From assembly GCA_020849075.1 (NCBI GenBank), contig JADLGZ010000052.1, forward strand, positions 1 through 12,849: a DNA stretch of 12,849 bases, read 5' to 3'. Shown one piece after another: positions 6,636-12,849 of this stretch. Source of the DNA: Fimbriimonadaceae bacterium. Lineage in GTDB: Bacteria > Armatimonadota > Fimbriimonadia > Fimbriimonadales > Fimbriimonadaceae. Within the stretch, counting starts at the first letter, position 1. Each line of letters starts with the position of its first letter. The notes below the pieces were generated by a model, which was given only the letters and a program-made list of their open reading frames with translations, was not told where the DNA came from and did no database searches. The position numbers were made by a program, and so were the translations under genes.

Positions 6636-8138
6636 TTACTTATGAATCGCCATGCCGTGCGTGTCTTCGTAAGCCTCTAGCATCGCTTCGCTCATGGTTG
6701 GATGCGCGTGGATCGTGTCCACCATGACGTCCACCGTCGCCTCAAGCTTGATCGCGACAACGGCTTGCGCGATCATGTCGGTCACGTGTGCCCCGATCAT
6801 GTGTACGCCCAAGACTTCGCCGTATTTCTTCTCAGCGACGACCTTCACAAAGCCATCCTGGGTGCCGGCGGCCATGGCCTTGCCGAGCGGACGGAACGCG
6901 AACTTGCCGGTCATCACGTCGTAGCCCTTCTCCTTGGCTTCGCCTTCAGTCATGCCGACACTGGCGACCTCTGGACCGGTGTAGATACAGTTCGGCACAG
7001 CGCGATAGTCAGCCTCCCTTTTGCTACCTTTCACGATATTTTCGGCAGCAATGGTTCCCTCATAGGAAGCCACGTGTGCGAGCTGGATGCGCTGCGTAAC
7101 ATCACCAATAGCGTAGATATTATCCACGCTGGTCTGCATCTGGCCATTGACTTCGACGCCGCTGCGCTGGAGCTTAACGCCGATCTTTTCGAGGTTCATC
7201 TCGTCGGTGAACGCCCTTCGCCCAACGGCCACGAGCACGACGTCCACGGTTACCTCTTCCGTGTTGCCACCGCTCTTCATCGTGACCTTCCAGCCGTCCT
7301 TCACCTTCTCTAGTTTCTCGACGGCGGTGCCGGTGTGGAGCTTGACCCCCTGCTTGGACATAAGTTTGCCGAGCTCGGTGCCGAGTTCCTCGTCCATCAT
7401 TGGGATGACGCGAGGAAGCATTTCCACCACATGCACTTCAGTGCCGAGCGCATTGAAGACATAACCGAACTCGACGCCGATCACGCCGCCGCCGATGATG
7501 AGCATCTTGTTGGGTTGGAAAGGAGCAGTGACCGCATCGTCGCTAGTCCAAATGCCCTCATCACGCCCGCCCTTGAGACCGGGAATCGGGGGAACGATGA
7601 TCGTGCTTCCCATCGCGAGGATGAAGTTCTTGGCTTTGATGCTTCGCTTCTGTCCGTCCTTCTCTACTTCGATGGTGTTCTTATTGGTGAACTTGGCGAA
7701 GCCTTCGACATGCTCGATTTTGTTCTTCTTGAGGAGCATCCCAACGCCGCCGCGTAGGGTCGTGACAATCTTGTCGCGTCGCGCCGAGATCTTCTCGAAA
7801 TCAAAAGTAACCTTTCCTTCGACATTGATCCCGTAATCGGCGAGGTGCTGAGCGTGCTGGAAATTCTCCGCACTCGCGATCATCGCCTTCGAAGGAATGC
7901 AGCCCCAGTTAAGGCAGGTTCCCCCGAGGTATTGCTTCTCGACCACGATAACCTTGGCTCCAAACTGGGCGGCGCGGATGGCGGCAACATAGCCTCCAGG
8001 GCCGGCGCCGATCACGACGACATCTGCATCAAAGTTTTCTTGTGCCATGGGCTGTTCTTGAGGGGTGTCCGCGGTGATCGCGTTGATATCGGCAATGAGG
8101 CCCGTAATGTTGGGCTTCTGCTTTGTGGATGAACTCAT
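6636..8138 (-). CDS. lpdA: Dihydrolipoamide dehydrogenase (E3)
   Basis: The 500-residue flavoprotein reoxidises dihydrolipoamide with NAD+ in pyruvate and 2-oxoglutarate dehydrogenase and glycine cleavage complexes. The FAD-binding loop VVIGAGPGGYVAA (41-53), the redox pair Cys75/Cys80 in GGTCLNWGCIPSK, the NAD-binding GGGVIGVEFG (216-225), the second FAD motif with NIYAIGDVT, and the C-terminal HPTMSE (His479-Glu484 dyad) are all intact. It carries about 30 extra N-terminal residues (a polar Ser/Thr/Gln-rich segment) before the usual MAQENFDADVVVIG start. The ATG at 8138 is preceded by AAGGA six bases upstream, while the internal ATG at 8048 has no such site, so the long form is preferred. 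No E1, E2 or glycine cleavage genes are adjacent, so it may serve several complexes. It diverges from the next gene. Confidence 0.96.
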   Translation of the reverse strand: MSSSTKQKPNITGLIADINAITADTPQEQPMAQENFDADVVVIGAGPGGYVAAIRAAQFGAKVIVVEKQYLGGTCLNWGCIPSKAMIASAENFQHAQHLADYGINVEGKVTFDFEKISARRDKIVTTLRGGVGMLLKKNKIEHVEGFAKFTNKNTIEVEKDGQKRSIKAKNFILAMGSTIIVPPIPGLKGGRDEGIWTSDDAVTAPFQPNKMLIIGGGVIGVEFGYVFNALGTEVHVVEMLPRVIPMMDEELGTELGKLMSKQGVKLHTGTAVEKLEKVKDGWKVTMKSGGNTEEVTVDVVLVAVGRRAFTDEMNLEKIGVKLQRSGVEVNGQMQTSVDNIYAIGDVTQRIQLAHVASYEGTIAAENIVKGSKREADYRAVPNCIYTGPEVASVGMTEGEAKEKGYDVMTGKFAFRPLGKAMAAGTQDGFVKVVAEKKYGEVLGVHMIGAHVTDMIAQAVVAIKLEATVDVMVDTIHAHPTMSEAMLEAYEDTHGMAIHK

Positions 8139-8149
8139 CGGACATCCTT

Positions 8150-8155
8150 AGTGTA
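8150..8155 (-). promoter_or_regulatory. -10-like element TACACT for lpdA
   Basis: On the minus strand TACACT ends 11 bases before the lpdA ATG. TTCGCA, 17 bases further upstream (8178-8173), matches four of six bases of TTGACA. The predicted leader is only about 5 bases, so the AAGGA Shine-Dalgarno would be partly outside the transcript. Confidence 0.45.
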
Positions 8156-8170
8156 CCGCCGACGCGGTAC
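8153..8170. repeat. Inverted repeat between divergent genes, overlapping both -10 elements
   Basis: GTACCGC-CGAC-GCGGTAC is a perfect 7-base inverted repeat with a 4-base centre, in the 43-base gap between lpdA and the plus-strand gene at 8182. Each arm, read outward, is GCGGTAC and runs into a -10 hexamer (TACACT to the left, TACGAT to the right). It could be a shared operator for a dimeric regulator or simply two matched promoters placed back to back. Confidence 0.55.
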
Positions 8171-8173
8171 GAT
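8168..8173 (+). promoter_or_regulatory. -10-like element TACGAT, leaderless-type promoter
   Basis: TACGAT ends 8 bases before the ATG at 8182. No -35 is recognisable and no Shine-Dalgarno is present. The nine bases CGGTACGAT also occur at the -10 of the permease gene at 9529 on the minus strand. Confidence 0.5.
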
Positions 8174-8181
8174 GCGAACTC

Positions 8182-8625
8182 ATGGCTGTAGCGAAGATCA
8201 TCAAAGAATCGAGGGGATCATGGGTCGGCACCATGACCCTTCGGCTCGCTTGGGGCCCTGACCAGATTGAGACATTTGAATCAAATTCCAAGCTGGTCAT
8301 CGAAGTTCCGGAGCACGAGTCGTTTGCGAACTTGCGCTACCGCTGGTCTCACGAGCAAGTGGACCGGTTTGGCGAGATGCTTGTCTGTGGGCCAACCGTT
8401 GGTTGGTGCGACACCTTTCATCAAAGCGCGTCCGTCATGCATCTCGTCGGAGAAGGAGAGGGGTTCAGAGTAACCGGAAACTACACGTGGGAAGGCTCAC
8501 CTCCCTGGGGTTGGCGGATCGAAATCACACATCCGACTCCCGACTCCTTGCTCTTGGAGATGACCAACATCTCACCCGAAGGCGATGAAGAATTGGCTGT
8601 GCGCGCCCGATACCAAAGGAGCTAA
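8182..8625 (+). CDS. DUF1579-like small soluble protein
   Basis: This 147-residue protein has no signal peptide or membrane segment. Alternating strands with many Trp and charged residues suggest a lipocalin-like beta barrel. Features include GSWVGTM near the start, CGPTVGWCDTFHQSASVM (69-86), WEGSPPWGWRIEI (103-115) and a C-terminal EMTNISPEGDEELAVRARYQR (126-146). This pattern resembles the DUF1579 family of unknown function (a Trp-Gly turn, then WRI and a closing Y-x-R strand), but I cannot confirm it without a profile search. It starts at the ATG behind a -10-like element and diverges from lpdA, so the two may share control. It converges on the permease gene. Confidence 0.75.
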   Translation: MAVAKIIKESRGSWVGTMTLRLAWGPDQIETFESNSKLVIEVPEHESFANLRYRWSHEQVDRFGEMLVCGPTVGWCDTFHQSASVMHLVGEGEGFRVTGNYTWEGSPPWGWRIEITHPTPDSLLLEMTNISPEGDEELAVRARYQRS

Positions 8626-8657
8626 CCAAAACAGAGAAACCCACGCCGAAGCGCGGG
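8624..8657 (-). terminator. Intrinsic terminator with TTCG loop for the permease gene
   Basis: On the minus strand CCCGCGC-TTCG-GCGTGGG forms a 7-base-pair stem (one G-T pair) closed by a stable UUCG tetraloop at 8657-8640, followed by TTTCTCTGTTTTGG. On the plus strand the same hairpin has an A-C mismatch and no T-tract after it, so it acts for the minus-strand gene and ends at the neighbouring gene's stop. Confidence 0.65.
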
Positions 8658-8743
8658 CCCCTGTACTCCTTTGGAGGTTCTTGCTCTCTGCCTCAACCCG
8701 AAGGGCTAAGACTAGCTTTTGACGAAATCCATGCCTAAATGTT
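8658..8743. other. Short spacer between converging genes
   Basis: No gene is seen. It contains CTCCTTTGGAG (a small palindrome) and, at 8701-8720, a weak hairpin GCTA-AGAC-TAGC followed by TTTT, which might be a poor plus-strand terminator for the gene ending at 8625. Confidence 0.35.
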
Positions 8744-9529
8744 CTAGGAGGAGGCTGAAGAATAGGACCGCATGCTTCGTAGCCAAAACAGCCGTGAGGC
8801 GGTGAACGATCCGAACGCCCAAGCGAAGCCGCCCAAGACCCAATCCCAATGAGGCGCCTGGACCAATTGTCGTGTTGGGATGGTCGCCAAGAACGCGACC
8901 GGTAATACGAACGTAAAGAACCTTTGGAGCCCAACCGAATAGATGTCGTTTGGATAGCGGGCCACCGCCATGATCGTTTCGCCAAGCACCCAAAGGTTGT
9001 CAACGCGAACGAACCAAATACCAAGGGTCATGAGAAAGAACTGGATGCAGTAGTAAGTGATCGTGGCGCAGGCCAGCATGATGAGGTAAGCGAGCCAGTT
9101 CAGCGGGCCTGGTTGCGCTCCTGACTGAAAAACTCCCAAGCCGAGCATCGCAACACCGCCAAGGCACGCTCCAATTTGATCGAAGTTAAAGCGCCGGAGA
9201 CTCACCCAGAATTGACTATCAACCGGCTTTGTAACCACGAAATCCAAGGTTCCCTTGCGCACCATTTCTGGGATTTCCACCAAGCTGAAGCAGAAAGCCA
9301 TCACGAGGTGATACATCAAGAAACTCGTTGATGTGAGAATGAAGGCGGCCCCTTGATTCCAGCCGGCGACGGAGTCCGTGTTGCTATAGATGACAATCAG
9401 GACCAAAGCCGAGAATCCCAGCCAAACCAACGCCTGAGCGATCTTGGCAACGAAGTTCGCCCGGAACTCAAGCTCCCTAACTAAGGAGCTTGCAATGAAA
9501 TGGCGGTAAATCTGCAGGTAACGCCCCAC
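8744..9529 (-). CDS. ABC-2 type transporter permease (DUF990-like)
   Basis: The 261-residue integral membrane protein has about six hydrophobic segments (near 32-48, 62-82, 118-134, 145-172, 203-218 and 228-248). Between the second and third lies the cytosolic coupling region IPEMVRKGTLDFVVTKPVDS (86-105), typical of ABC-2 export permeases. RYPNDIYSVGLQRFFTFVLP (191-210) and the closing RSYSSAS match the ABC2_membrane_6 (DUF990) type. These permeases normally pair with a second permease and an ATP-binding protein encoded alongside. Neither is present: the upstream side is a divergent promoter and the downstream side ends in a terminator. The start is a GTG at 9529, with a -10-like element 6 bases before it; the overlapping ATG at 9531 is out of frame. 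Substrate is unknown. Confidence 0.88.
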   Translation of the reverse strand: MGRYLQIYRHFIASSLVRELEFRANFVAKIAQALVWLGFSALVLIVIYSNTDSVAGWNQGAAFILTSTSFLMYHLVMAFCFSLVEIPEMVRKGTLDFVVTKPVDSQFWVSLRRFNFDQIGACLGGVAMLGLGVFQSGAQPGPLNWLAYLIMLACATITYYCIQFFLMTLGIWFVRVDNLWVLGETIMAVARYPNDIYSVGLQRFFTFVLPVAFLATIPTRQLVQAPHWDWVLGGFAWAFGSFTASRLFWLRSMRSYSSASS

Positions 9530-9535
9530 ATCTCA

Positions 9536-9541
9536 ATCGTA
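9536..9541 (-). promoter_or_regulatory. -10-like element TACGAT for the permease gene
   Basis: On the minus strand TACGAT ends 6 bases before the GTG at 9529. TTGCCA at 9563-9558, with 16 bases of spacing, matches five of six bases of the -35 consensus TTGACA, the best -35 in the window. No Shine-Dalgarno is present. Confidence 0.6.
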
Positions 9542-9568
9542 CCGTCTCGGAATGGAATGGCAACTCGC

Positions 9569-9574
9569 TATACT
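9569..9574 (+). promoter_or_regulatory. -10 element TATACT, leaderless-type promoter
   Basis: TATACT, close to the TATAAT consensus, ends 8 bases before the ATG at 9583, so transcription should begin at or within a base or two of the start codon. No clear -35 is visible. It is the likely promoter for the membrane protein-ACT-lysC operon. Confidence 0.6.
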
Positions 9575-9582
9575 GGGGCGGC

Positions 9583-11484
9583 ATGGCGGTCATCGTTCTC
9601 ATCTTCTTGATGCTGTCCGCATTCGGTTGCGGGTTTATTCTTCAAGAGCGGTTTAGGGGAGAGCTTGACGGTGCCGAGTCTACGGCGCTCGGGGGCTCAA
9701 TGGTCCTTTGCGCTACCGGCTGGTTGATTGGGGTCACCGGTAACTGGACACTCACCATTGCACCGTTAGTGATTCCCCTTGCGGGTGTTGGCTTGCTACT
9801 GTTCGTCATCAAGAGGCATGGTTTTTCAATACTGCCGAACCCGTCGAAGTGGTGGTTAGCTTGGGGTCTCCTACTTGCATTTCCCCTCCTGAAAGCCATC
9901 AGTCCGAGCGATATGCTGGATTGGGACACGCTCGCCTACCATTTTGCAGTTCCAAAAATGTGGCTCGAGGTAGGCAGGATGACGTTCATCCCATTTATCC
10001 ACCAGAGCAATTTCCCCGGAATCGTCGACAACCTTTTCATCGAAGGGCTCAGATTCGGAGAGTCGGTGGCAAAATCAATCACCGTTTTCTATTGGATCCT
10101 TGGCGGCCTATGGGTATTTGGCGTAACAAGACGCCTCTTTGGGGCGGTTGCAGCCCCTTGGGCAGCCCTTGCATTTCTCTCAACGCCCTTGATCCTTTGG
10201 AGTAGTGGCTCCGGCTACATTGATGTTGCTCATGGCCTGTTCGCCGCGATGGGGATGATGTACGCAGCCGAGTCGGTGCGCCATTCGGAGATAGGGAAGT
10301 GGCTCCTACTCAGCGGGTTTGGCTTGGGCGCAGCCATGGGAAGTAAGTACACCGGTCTACAAGTCGCCCTCGTGGCGCTTCTGGTTCTGAGCGTCTTGAT
10401 CACGCAGAGTAGTAGGTGGCGCGAGGCCACTAAACCCCTTATTTTGGCAAGTGCCCTAGCCTTGCTCATCGCATGCCCATGGTACATCCGCACTTATGCC
10501 AATACGGGCAATCCAGTTTTCCCCTTCTTCATTGAGCAACTTGGCGGGCGAGGCTGGGATCAATGGCGGGCCGATATTTACCGCAATGAACAGCAGAGTT
10601 TTGGTGTGGGTCGCACGGAAAGGGGTCGCGATCTGAGCGCGATTGGCGCCAGCGTCTTTGGGCTCGCCTACCAGCCCGGCCGTTACATTAATCCAGCGCC
10701 GAATGAAGGGGGGGGCGCGCCCATGGGGGCCCTCGGTTTTGCCTTACTGCTCGGCCCCTTAGCGTGGCTTTGTTTCGGTGCCAGGTCTGGGCCGGTGATG
10801 CCGCTCCTCGTCATGTCGGGCCTCCTACTCATGATGTTCTTTCTGCTTAGTCAGCAAGTCCGATACGTAACTTCGCTCACACCGCTCTGGGCAATCATGC
10901 TGGCTGGCATTGGAGTGCCTCGTTGGCGCGAAATCCTTCGTGTAGCCGTTGCCGTGCAAGCCGTGTATACGGGGTGGCTCTTGTGGATCACGCAAGCCGA
11001 GAACCAATTCAAGGTACTGACCGGAGTCTTCCCACGAGATGCGTATCAACGGGCGGTGGTTCCATTTAGCGCAGCAGCCGAAACGATAAATCGCGAAGTT
11101 GGAAAACAAGGCAAACTAGCACTTTATAATGAGGTTTTTGGATATTTCTTAGATATTAAGTATGTGTGGGCGAACCCAGGCCACAGCATGATCATCCCCT
11201 ACGATGACATGCAAACGGGCCCCGAATTCGCCAGTGGTCTGAGCAAGCTTGGTTTCACCCATGCCTATCTGGCCACACGCGACCTTTCAAGGGATCAGCG
11301 GGAACTACTAGCCCTTGCCCTGCAGGGTAAGCCAGTTCCTGCTGATGTTGCGGCAAGCATGGATAGTAATCTTGATCGGAAGTGGTTTCGGCTCCAATGC
11401 GATGCCATTGCCTCGCGCTCATTGGTACCCATACCGCTGCCAGAAGGCGCGCCGGGCTTGCTCCTGAAGAATCAGTCAAAATAG
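9583..11484 (+). CDS. GT-C type polytopic membrane glycosyltransferase-like protein
   Basis: This 633-residue protein has roughly a dozen hydrophobic segments from residue 1 to about 475, then a soluble C-terminal domain of about 160 residues. The first large loop contains DMLDWDTLAYHFAVPKMWLE (110-129); an acidic Asp plus YH/PK in this position is typical of GT-C fold enzymes (PMT/ArnT-like), which use lipid-linked sugars outside the membrane. The later GLGAAMGSKYTGL and PWYIRTYANTGNPVFPFF (298-315) also fit that group. Donor and acceptor cannot be told. The start is the ATG behind a TATACT element; other in-frame starts would lose the first membrane segment. The stop lies only 4 bases before the ACT-domain gene, so it probably leads an operon with aspartate kinase, a grouping with no obvious metabolic link. 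Confidence 0.8.
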   Translation: MAVIVLIFLMLSAFGCGFILQERFRGELDGAESTALGGSMVLCATGWLIGVTGNWTLTIAPLVIPLAGVGLLLFVIKRHGFSILPNPSKWWLAWGLLLAFPLLKAISPSDMLDWDTLAYHFAVPKMWLEVGRMTFIPFIHQSNFPGIVDNLFIEGLRFGESVAKSITVFYWILGGLWVFGVTRRLFGAVAAPWAALAFLSTPLILWSSGSGYIDVAHGLFAAMGMMYAAESVRHSEIGKWLLLSGFGLGAAMGSKYTGLQVALVALLVLSVLITQSSRWREATKPLILASALALLIACPWYIRTYANTGNPVFPFFIEQLGGRGWDQWRADIYRNEQQSFGVGRTERGRDLSAIGASVFGLAYQPGRYINPAPNEGGGAPMGALGFALLLGPLAWLCFGARSGPVMPLLVMSGLLLMMFFLLSQQVRYVTSLTPLWAIMLAGIGVPRWREILRVAVAVQAVYTGWLLWITQAENQFKVLTGVFPRDAYQRAVVPFSAAAETINREVGKQGKLALYNEVFGYFLDIKYVWANPGHSMIIPYDDMQTGPEFASGLSKLGFTHAYLATRDLSRDQRELLALALQGKPVPADVAASMDSNLDRKWFRLQCDAIASRSLVPIPLPEGAPGLLLKNQSK

Positions 11485-11488
11485 CTCC

Positions 11489-11974
11489 GTGGAGCCATCC
11501 GTTCAGATTCATGAGACCGCGTTCGAGAAGCGTCGCGGTGTGAACGAGGTGGTGCTTCAATCGGGCTTTGCTCAAGTCCACATCAGCCGACTTCCCAGCC
11601 CCCTTCAAGAGAACCGCCTTGTTGCGCTTCGCCAATTGAAGGAAGAAGGAGTCGGGTTATTTTTCCTCAAGCTCACCCCCAGTGGGTTGAGTTTTCTGGT
11701 GAAGGAAGAGAATGTCCCCCGACTGGACGAAAGATTCAAGAACATTGATTTCAACTACTCGTTGCATATAGGGAAGAGCGTGGTCTTTGTTAAGGCTGCG
11801 AATATGCGAGACGAAGAGGGTCTGCTAGCGAGCATTCTTAGTGAAGCGATCGCAAGTGGCGCAAGGATTGAGCATCTCGGCGATATGCATGACGCGGTAT
11901 GTATCGCTGCAATCCACGATGATGCAGTTAAGATCGCTGAGGCCATTAGGGCAAAGGAGTTCGGCGCGACATGA
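11489..11974 (+). CDS. Stand-alone ACT-domain protein, aspartokinase regulatory-like
   Basis: This 161-residue soluble protein carries two ACT-like modules, at about 27-83 (FAQVHISRLPSPLQENRLVA, then LKEEGVGLFFLKLTPSGLSF) and about 96-155 (KSVVFVKAANMRDEEGLLAS, then ASGARIEHLGDMHDAVCIA). ACT modules bind amino acids and control enzymes. The segment RGVNEVVLQSGFAQVHI lines up with GRHVTGVTHSGKLVYLQFD at the start of the regulatory part of the aspartate kinase encoded next, so it looks like a separate copy of an aspartokinase regulatory region. It starts with GTG 4 bases after the upstream stop and overlaps the kinase start by 4 bases (ATGA), implying coupled translation and perhaps a stoichiometric complex. 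It is probably a lysine or threonine sensor, but the ligand is not shown by the sequence. Confidence 0.82.
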   Translation: MEPSVQIHETAFEKRRGVNEVVLQSGFAQVHISRLPSPLQENRLVALRQLKEEGVGLFFLKLTPSGLSFLVKEENVPRLDERFKNIDFNYSLHIGKSVVFVKAANMRDEEGLLASILSEAIASGARIEHLGDMHDAVCIAAIHDDAVKIAEAIRAKEFGAT

Positions 11975-12849
11975 ACCGAATCAAGGTGATGAAGTTCGGC
12001 GGTACGAGCGTCGCAACCCAAGAAAATCGTCTCCTCGCCGCGATGAAGGTGGTAAGTGCCCGAGAGCAGGGATTTGCTCCTGTGGTAGTCGTCAGCGCAG
12101 TTGGGCGAAAGGGAGCTCCCTACGCTACTGATACGCTGATCAATGAACTGAGTCAGATTGACGAAACAACTGACATTGATCCACGCGAACAGGACCTCAT
12201 GATCGCTTGCGGTGAGATCTTCAGCGCCGTAATTTTTGGGCAGACCCTGCGCTCACTAGGGCATCACGCGAGGAGTTTTCGCGGTGGGCAAGCGGGTATT
12301 CGCACCGATGGAGTTTACGGAAACGCGCGAATTGTCAGTATCAATCCGGCGGGGATTCTTCGATCAATTGAAGCGGGCTATATCCCGATTGTTTGCGGAT
12401 TTCAAGGTGTTTTTGTTGAGGATCAGCTATCTCCAAGTAGCGAACTGACGACTCTAGGGCGTGGAGGAAGCGATACAACAGCGGCCGCTCTCGGAGCCGC
12501 CCTGAATGCGGAAGCGGTCGAAATCTTTACCGACGTTGATGGGGTGAAAACAGCTGACCCAGATAGCGTTCAGGATGCTCCTACCCTCGGGCGCATGAGC
12601 TATGAAGAGGTTGCCGAAATTGCCCACCTTGGTGCCAAGGTTCTGCACCCTCGAGCGGCTGAGATTGCCGAACGGTACAACACGCCACTCTGGGTGAAGA
12701 ATACGTTCACCGAGCACTCAGGAACCGAAATTGTGAGTCGCGAAGCCCTTGGTGGTCGCCACGTTACCGGCGTGACCCACAGCGGCAAATTGGTCTATCT
12801 CCAGTTTGATCTAAGCAAGGTCAGCGACGGGCACCGGACCGACCTTGAG
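11971..12849 (+). CDS. lysC: Aspartate kinase, 5' part
   Basis: Aspartate kinase makes 4-phospho-L-aspartate, the first step toward lysine, threonine, methionine and diaminopimelate. The frame starts at an ATG overlapping the previous stop and is still open at the window end after 293 codons. The catalytic domain is intact: KFGGTS (8-13), AGIRTD (108-113), TTLGRGGSDTTAAALG (160-175), the nucleotide-binding FTDVDGVKTADP (186-197) and YEEVAEIAHLGAKVLHPRA (211-229). From about 263 (GRHVTGVTHSGKLVYLQFDL) a first ACT-type regulatory domain begins and is cut off. AAGGAG lies 11 bases before the ATG, one of the few Shine-Dalgarno-like sites here. The bi- or monofunctional nature of the full protein cannot be seen. 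Confidence 0.95.
   Translation, partial: MNRIKVMKFGGTSVATQENRLLAAMKVVSAREQGFAPVVVVSAVGRKGAPYATDTLINELSQIDETTDIDPREQDLMIACGEIFSAVIFGQTLRSLGHHARSFRGGQAGIRTDGVYGNARIVSINPAGILRSIEAGYIPIVCGFQGVFVEDQLSPSSELTTLGRGGSDTTAAALGAALNAEAVEIFTDVDGVKTADPDSVQDAPTLGRMSYEEVAEIAHLGAKVLHPRAAEIAERYNTPLWVKNTFTEHSGTEIVSREALGGRHVTGVTHSGKLVYLQFDLSKVSDGHRTDLE

Noticed and set aside
6702..7313. Open frame of 203 codons on the plus strand, and another at 7335-7757
   Set aside because: Both are antisense to lpdA, whose motifs are complete; long antisense frames are common opposite GC-rich genes and these show no domain.
8701..8720. Hairpin AAGGGCTA-AGAC-TAGCTTTT as a plus-strand terminator
   Set aside because: Only GCTA/TAGC pair well, the rest needs G-T pairs, and the T-run is four bases; noted in the spacer entry but not called.
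11400..11970. Lysine riboswitch or attenuator before lysC
   Set aside because: There is no untranslated region: lysC overlaps the ACT gene, which lies 4 bases from the membrane protein gene, so no leader RNA is available.

Overview
This window is a gene-dense bacterial chromosome segment with housekeeping and envelope genes. No stretch over 300 bases lacks a gene; the longest gap is about 135 bases. I see no tRNA, rRNA, CRISPR array, insertion sequence, phage gene or toxin-antitoxin pair. An inner-membrane-type lipoprotein with DUF4382/DUF5666-like domains, a PEP-CTERM-type surface protein, a GYF_2 membrane protein and start codons lying 6-11 bases after TANNNT hexamers, with few Shine-Dalgarno motifs, together suggest a bacterium of the Armatimonadota (Fimbriimonas-like) or a similar lineage. 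This placement is inference from gene content, not a phylogenetic result.

Layout. Bases 1-2234 (+) hold a tightly packed cluster: the end of a DinB-like protein, a spermidine-synthase-family aminopropyltransferase and a CE7 acetyl esterase, with a 2-base gap and then a 14-base overlap. Bases 2369-4045 (+) encode a large secreted lipoprotein, closed by a strong intrinsic terminator. Bases 4173-5497 (+) encode a TFIIB-type zinc-ribbon protein and a GYF_2 multi-pass membrane protein. A PEP-CTERM protein (5539-6483, -) converges on them. A possible 26-residue membrane microprotein (6555-6635, +) ends exactly where dihydrolipoamide dehydrogenase (6636-8138, -) ends. The lipoamide dehydrogenase gene diverges, across only 43 bases, from a 147-residue DUF1579-like protein (8182-8625, +). 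An ABC-2 type permease (8744-9529, -) diverges across 53 bases from a likely operon of a GT-C type membrane protein, a stand-alone ACT-domain protein and aspartate kinase (9583-12849, +; kinase cut by the window end).

How the genes work together. Lysine/threonine-family amino acid synthesis (aspartate kinase with a coupled ACT regulator), polyamine synthesis and 2-oxoacid dehydrogenase/glycine cleavage (E3) are the recognisable pathways. The rest is envelope, surface or transport related.

The most notable signal is in the promoters rather than a gene system. All six apparent transcription-unit heads carry a TANNNT -10-like hexamer 6-11 bases before the start codon, which suggests widespread leaderless transcription. 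Two divergent pairs share a CGGTAC-containing -10, and one of these pairs forms a near-symmetric inverted repeat. I did not find a convincing undescribed multi-gene system. The best candidates are the promoter architecture, the detached aspartokinase regulatory module and the hydrophobic microprotein.
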